Positions 6,382 to 7,375 of a stretch of 7,375 nucleotides of DNA are shown here, piece after piece. This DNA is from Bacteroidetes bacterium UBA1952. GTDB lineage: Bacteria > Bacteroidota > Bacteroidia > Chitinophagales > Chitinophagaceae. The notes under the pieces are model-generated. The model saw nothing but the letters and a program-made list of their open reading frames with translations. It ran no database searches and was not told the DNA's origin. Numbering within the stretch: position 1 is the stretch's first letter; every line of letters begins with the position of its first letter. The stretch lies in NCBI GenBank assembly GCA_002336725.1, contig DDEO01000165.1:20934-28308 (forward strand), given 5' to 3'. A program made the translations under genes and the position numbers.

Positions 6382-7170
6382 TTACAGGCTGCCGGTGCGC
6401 CCTCCATCTACGGGGATGCTCACCCCATTGATGTAGGCTGCGGCATCAGTGCACAGAAAGGCCGCCACGGCTCCGATTTCTTCCGGTTTTCCGAAGCGGC
6501 CCGCCGGAATTTCGGCCCGCATTTCTGCTTCCACAGCATCGCGATTGTCGCCGGTTTTGGCAGCCTTGCCCTCAATAATACTGCTGAGGCGGCCCGTCGC
6601 CGTAGCCCCCGGCAGTACATTGTTTACCGTAATGCCATGCTTTGCCACTTCGTTGGAAAGCGTCTTGGCCCAGCTGGCCACCGCGCCGCGAATGGTGTTG
6701 GAAACGCCCAGCCCTTTGAGCGGAATTTTTACGGAAGTAGAAACCACATTCACCACGCGCCCCCACCCTTTCTCCTGCATTCCCGGCAAAACGGCCTGCG
6801 CCAGTGCGTGATTGGCCAGCAAATGCTGCTGAAAAGCAGCCAAAAACTGCACTGCCGTTGCCGAAACCACCGGTCCGGCGGGCGGCCCGCCGGTGTTGTT
6901 TATCAGAATATCGAAGCCTCGTTCGGCAGCTTTCCGGGCGGCTTCGCAAATGGATTTTTCATCCGAGAAATCGGCGACCAGATATTCGTGTGCGCCGCTT
7001 TCAACAGCGGGCAGCGCCGCCACTGCTTTTTGAAGCGAAGTTTCGTTGCGTGCGAGTAGTGTGCAGCGTACGCCGAGCTGCGCGAGCGCCTGCGCCGTAG
7101 CGAAGCCAATGCCCTGCGTAGCGCCACAGACAAGGGCTTTTTTTCCGGAAATAGAGAGCGGAAACAACAT
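6382..7170 (-). CDS. Atypical short-chain dehydrogenase/reductase (beta-ketoacyl reductase-like SDR without the YxxxK motif)
   Basis: This 262-residue protein has the length and Rossmann layout of a cytosolic short-chain dehydrogenase/reductase. The nucleotide-binding turn is CGATQGIG (G16, G20, G22). R41 after the second strand suggests NADP(H) (inference). NNTGG at 91-95 replaces the usual NNAG, and a PG motif at 187-188 and IPVDGG at 252-257 are standard for the family. S144 or S146 fits the catalytic serine, but where YxxxK is expected the sequence reads S157-N-T-I-R161, so the catalytic Tyr and Lys are replaced by Ser and Arg. This SNxxR form is a known SDR subgroup annotated as beta-ketoacyl-ACP-reductase-like with an imperfect tetrad. 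The substrate cannot be told. The ATG at 7168-7170 is chosen because MLFPLSISGKKALV puts the first beta strand at the usual distance. It points the same way as the act genes but has its own promoter candidate and downstream hairpins, so it is probably a separate unit. Confidence 0.9.
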   Translation of the reverse strand: MLFPLSISGKKALVCGATQGIGFATAQALAQLGVRCTLLARNETSLQKAVAALPAVESGAHEYLVADFSDEKSICEAARKAAERGFDILINNTGGPPAGPVVSATAVQFLAAFQQHLLANHALAQAVLPGMQEKGWGRVVNVVSTSVKIPLKGLGVSNTIRGAVASWAKTLSNEVAKHGITVNNVLPGATATGRLSSIIEGKAAKTGDNRDAVEAEMRAEIPAGRFGKPEEIGAVAAFLCTDAAAYINGVSIPVDGGRTGSL

Positions 7171-7194
7171 AGGGAGGTATCAGATTGAAAGCGG

Positions 7195-7226
7195 CTAAAA
7201 TAGGGCCTAATGCGCGGGAACGCAAA
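7195..7226 (-). promoter_or_regulatory. Candidate Bacteroidota-type promoter of the SDR gene
   Basis: On the minus strand TTTG (7223-7226) is followed, after exactly 20 bases, by TATTTTAG (7195-7202). The -7 box matches the Bacteroidota consensus TAnnTTTG at all but one defined position, and the spacing fits the -33/-7 arrangement of the major sigma factor. The -7 box ends 24 bp before the ATG, giving a short leader. Assigned by sequence match only. Confidence 0.5.
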
Positions 7227-7374
7227 GGAGATGGGCTTGTTCATGGAGAAAGATTGCCCCAGTGCCGATGCAGATACTTATTGCCGCGCCCGATAAAACA
7301 GCCTTTGCAGCAGCGTCTGTGGCTTTGTAAGAATGCGCACGGAGCCGGTGGGCTTCTTGCGAAAGTAGTTTCAT
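7207..7374 (-). CDS. Doubtful short ORF at the right edge, 55 residues
   Basis: An ATG at 7372-7374 opens a frame of 55 codons ending in TAG at 7207-7209. The product starts MKLLSQEAHRLRAHSYK, has an Ala/Ile-rich hydrophobic middle (AAISICIGTGAIF) and ends LLCVPAH. I recognise no family. The frame may also continue beyond the window, making this the C-terminus of a longer protein. Its 3' end overlaps the SDR promoter candidate. The other minus-strand frames here are also open for 30-45 codons, so coding status is uncertain. Confidence 0.2.
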   Translation of the reverse strand: MKLLSQEAHRLRAHSYKATDAAAKAVLSGAAISICIGTGAIFLHEQAHLLCVPAH

Positions 7375-7375
7375 G

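Noticed and set aside
6325..7059. Plus-strand ORF of 244 codons over the SDR gene
   Set aside because: It is antisense in register to a well-recognised SDR; there are no motifs of its own.
7273..7332. Plus-strand peptide starting MQILIAAPDK, reminiscent of a glycerate kinase N-terminus
   Set aside because: The frame stops after 20 codons and no other plus frame continues with the family's sequence, so the resemblance is probably chance.

Overview
The window looks like chromosomal DNA of a member of the Bacteroidota. The signs are: an alternative complex III (ACIII) respiratory operon in the Bacteroidota arrangement (ActB with its molybdopterin-like and iron-sulfur parts fused, preceded by an extended Tat signal); no Shine-Dalgarno sequences before the starts; -7 boxes resembling TAnnTTTG; and short A-rich tandem repeats between genes. 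Genus cannot be told from this. All four confident genes are on the minus strand and are read from the right edge to the left edge.

Layout in transcription order. At the right edge (7171-7375) is a short leader with a promoter candidate and a doubtful 55-residue ORF. Then comes a complete gene for an atypical short-chain dehydrogenase/reductase (6382-7170). A 311-bp spacer follows (6071-6381), holding two terminator-like hairpins, another small stem-loop and the probable operon promoter. The ACIII genes come next: actA (4781-6070), a 144-bp repeat-rich spacer, actB (1262-4636), an 86-bp spacer, and actC (1-1175), which runs off the left edge.

How the genes work together. ACIII is a quinol:cytochrome c (or cupredoxin) oxidoreductase that replaces the bc1 complex. 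ActC is the NrfD-type membrane subunit where quinol is expected to be oxidised. Electrons pass through the iron-sulfur clusters of ActB to the c-type hemes of ActA, and on to a soluble carrier or terminal oxidase. The remaining subunits (ActD, ActE, ActF) and often cytochrome oxidase genes would be expected beyond the left edge. The reductase gene on the right has no evident link to respiration and seems to be a separate transcription unit.

I found no wholly new system. The points most worth a second look are: the repeat-built actA-actB spacer (an 8-bp tandem array touching the actB start codon, and a 7-bp array folded around a REP-like core); the six-heme ActA with a membrane hairpin between two cytochrome domains; the missing catalytic Tyr/Lys in the reductase; and very long in-register antisense ORFs explained by avoidance of TTA, CTA and TCA codons.
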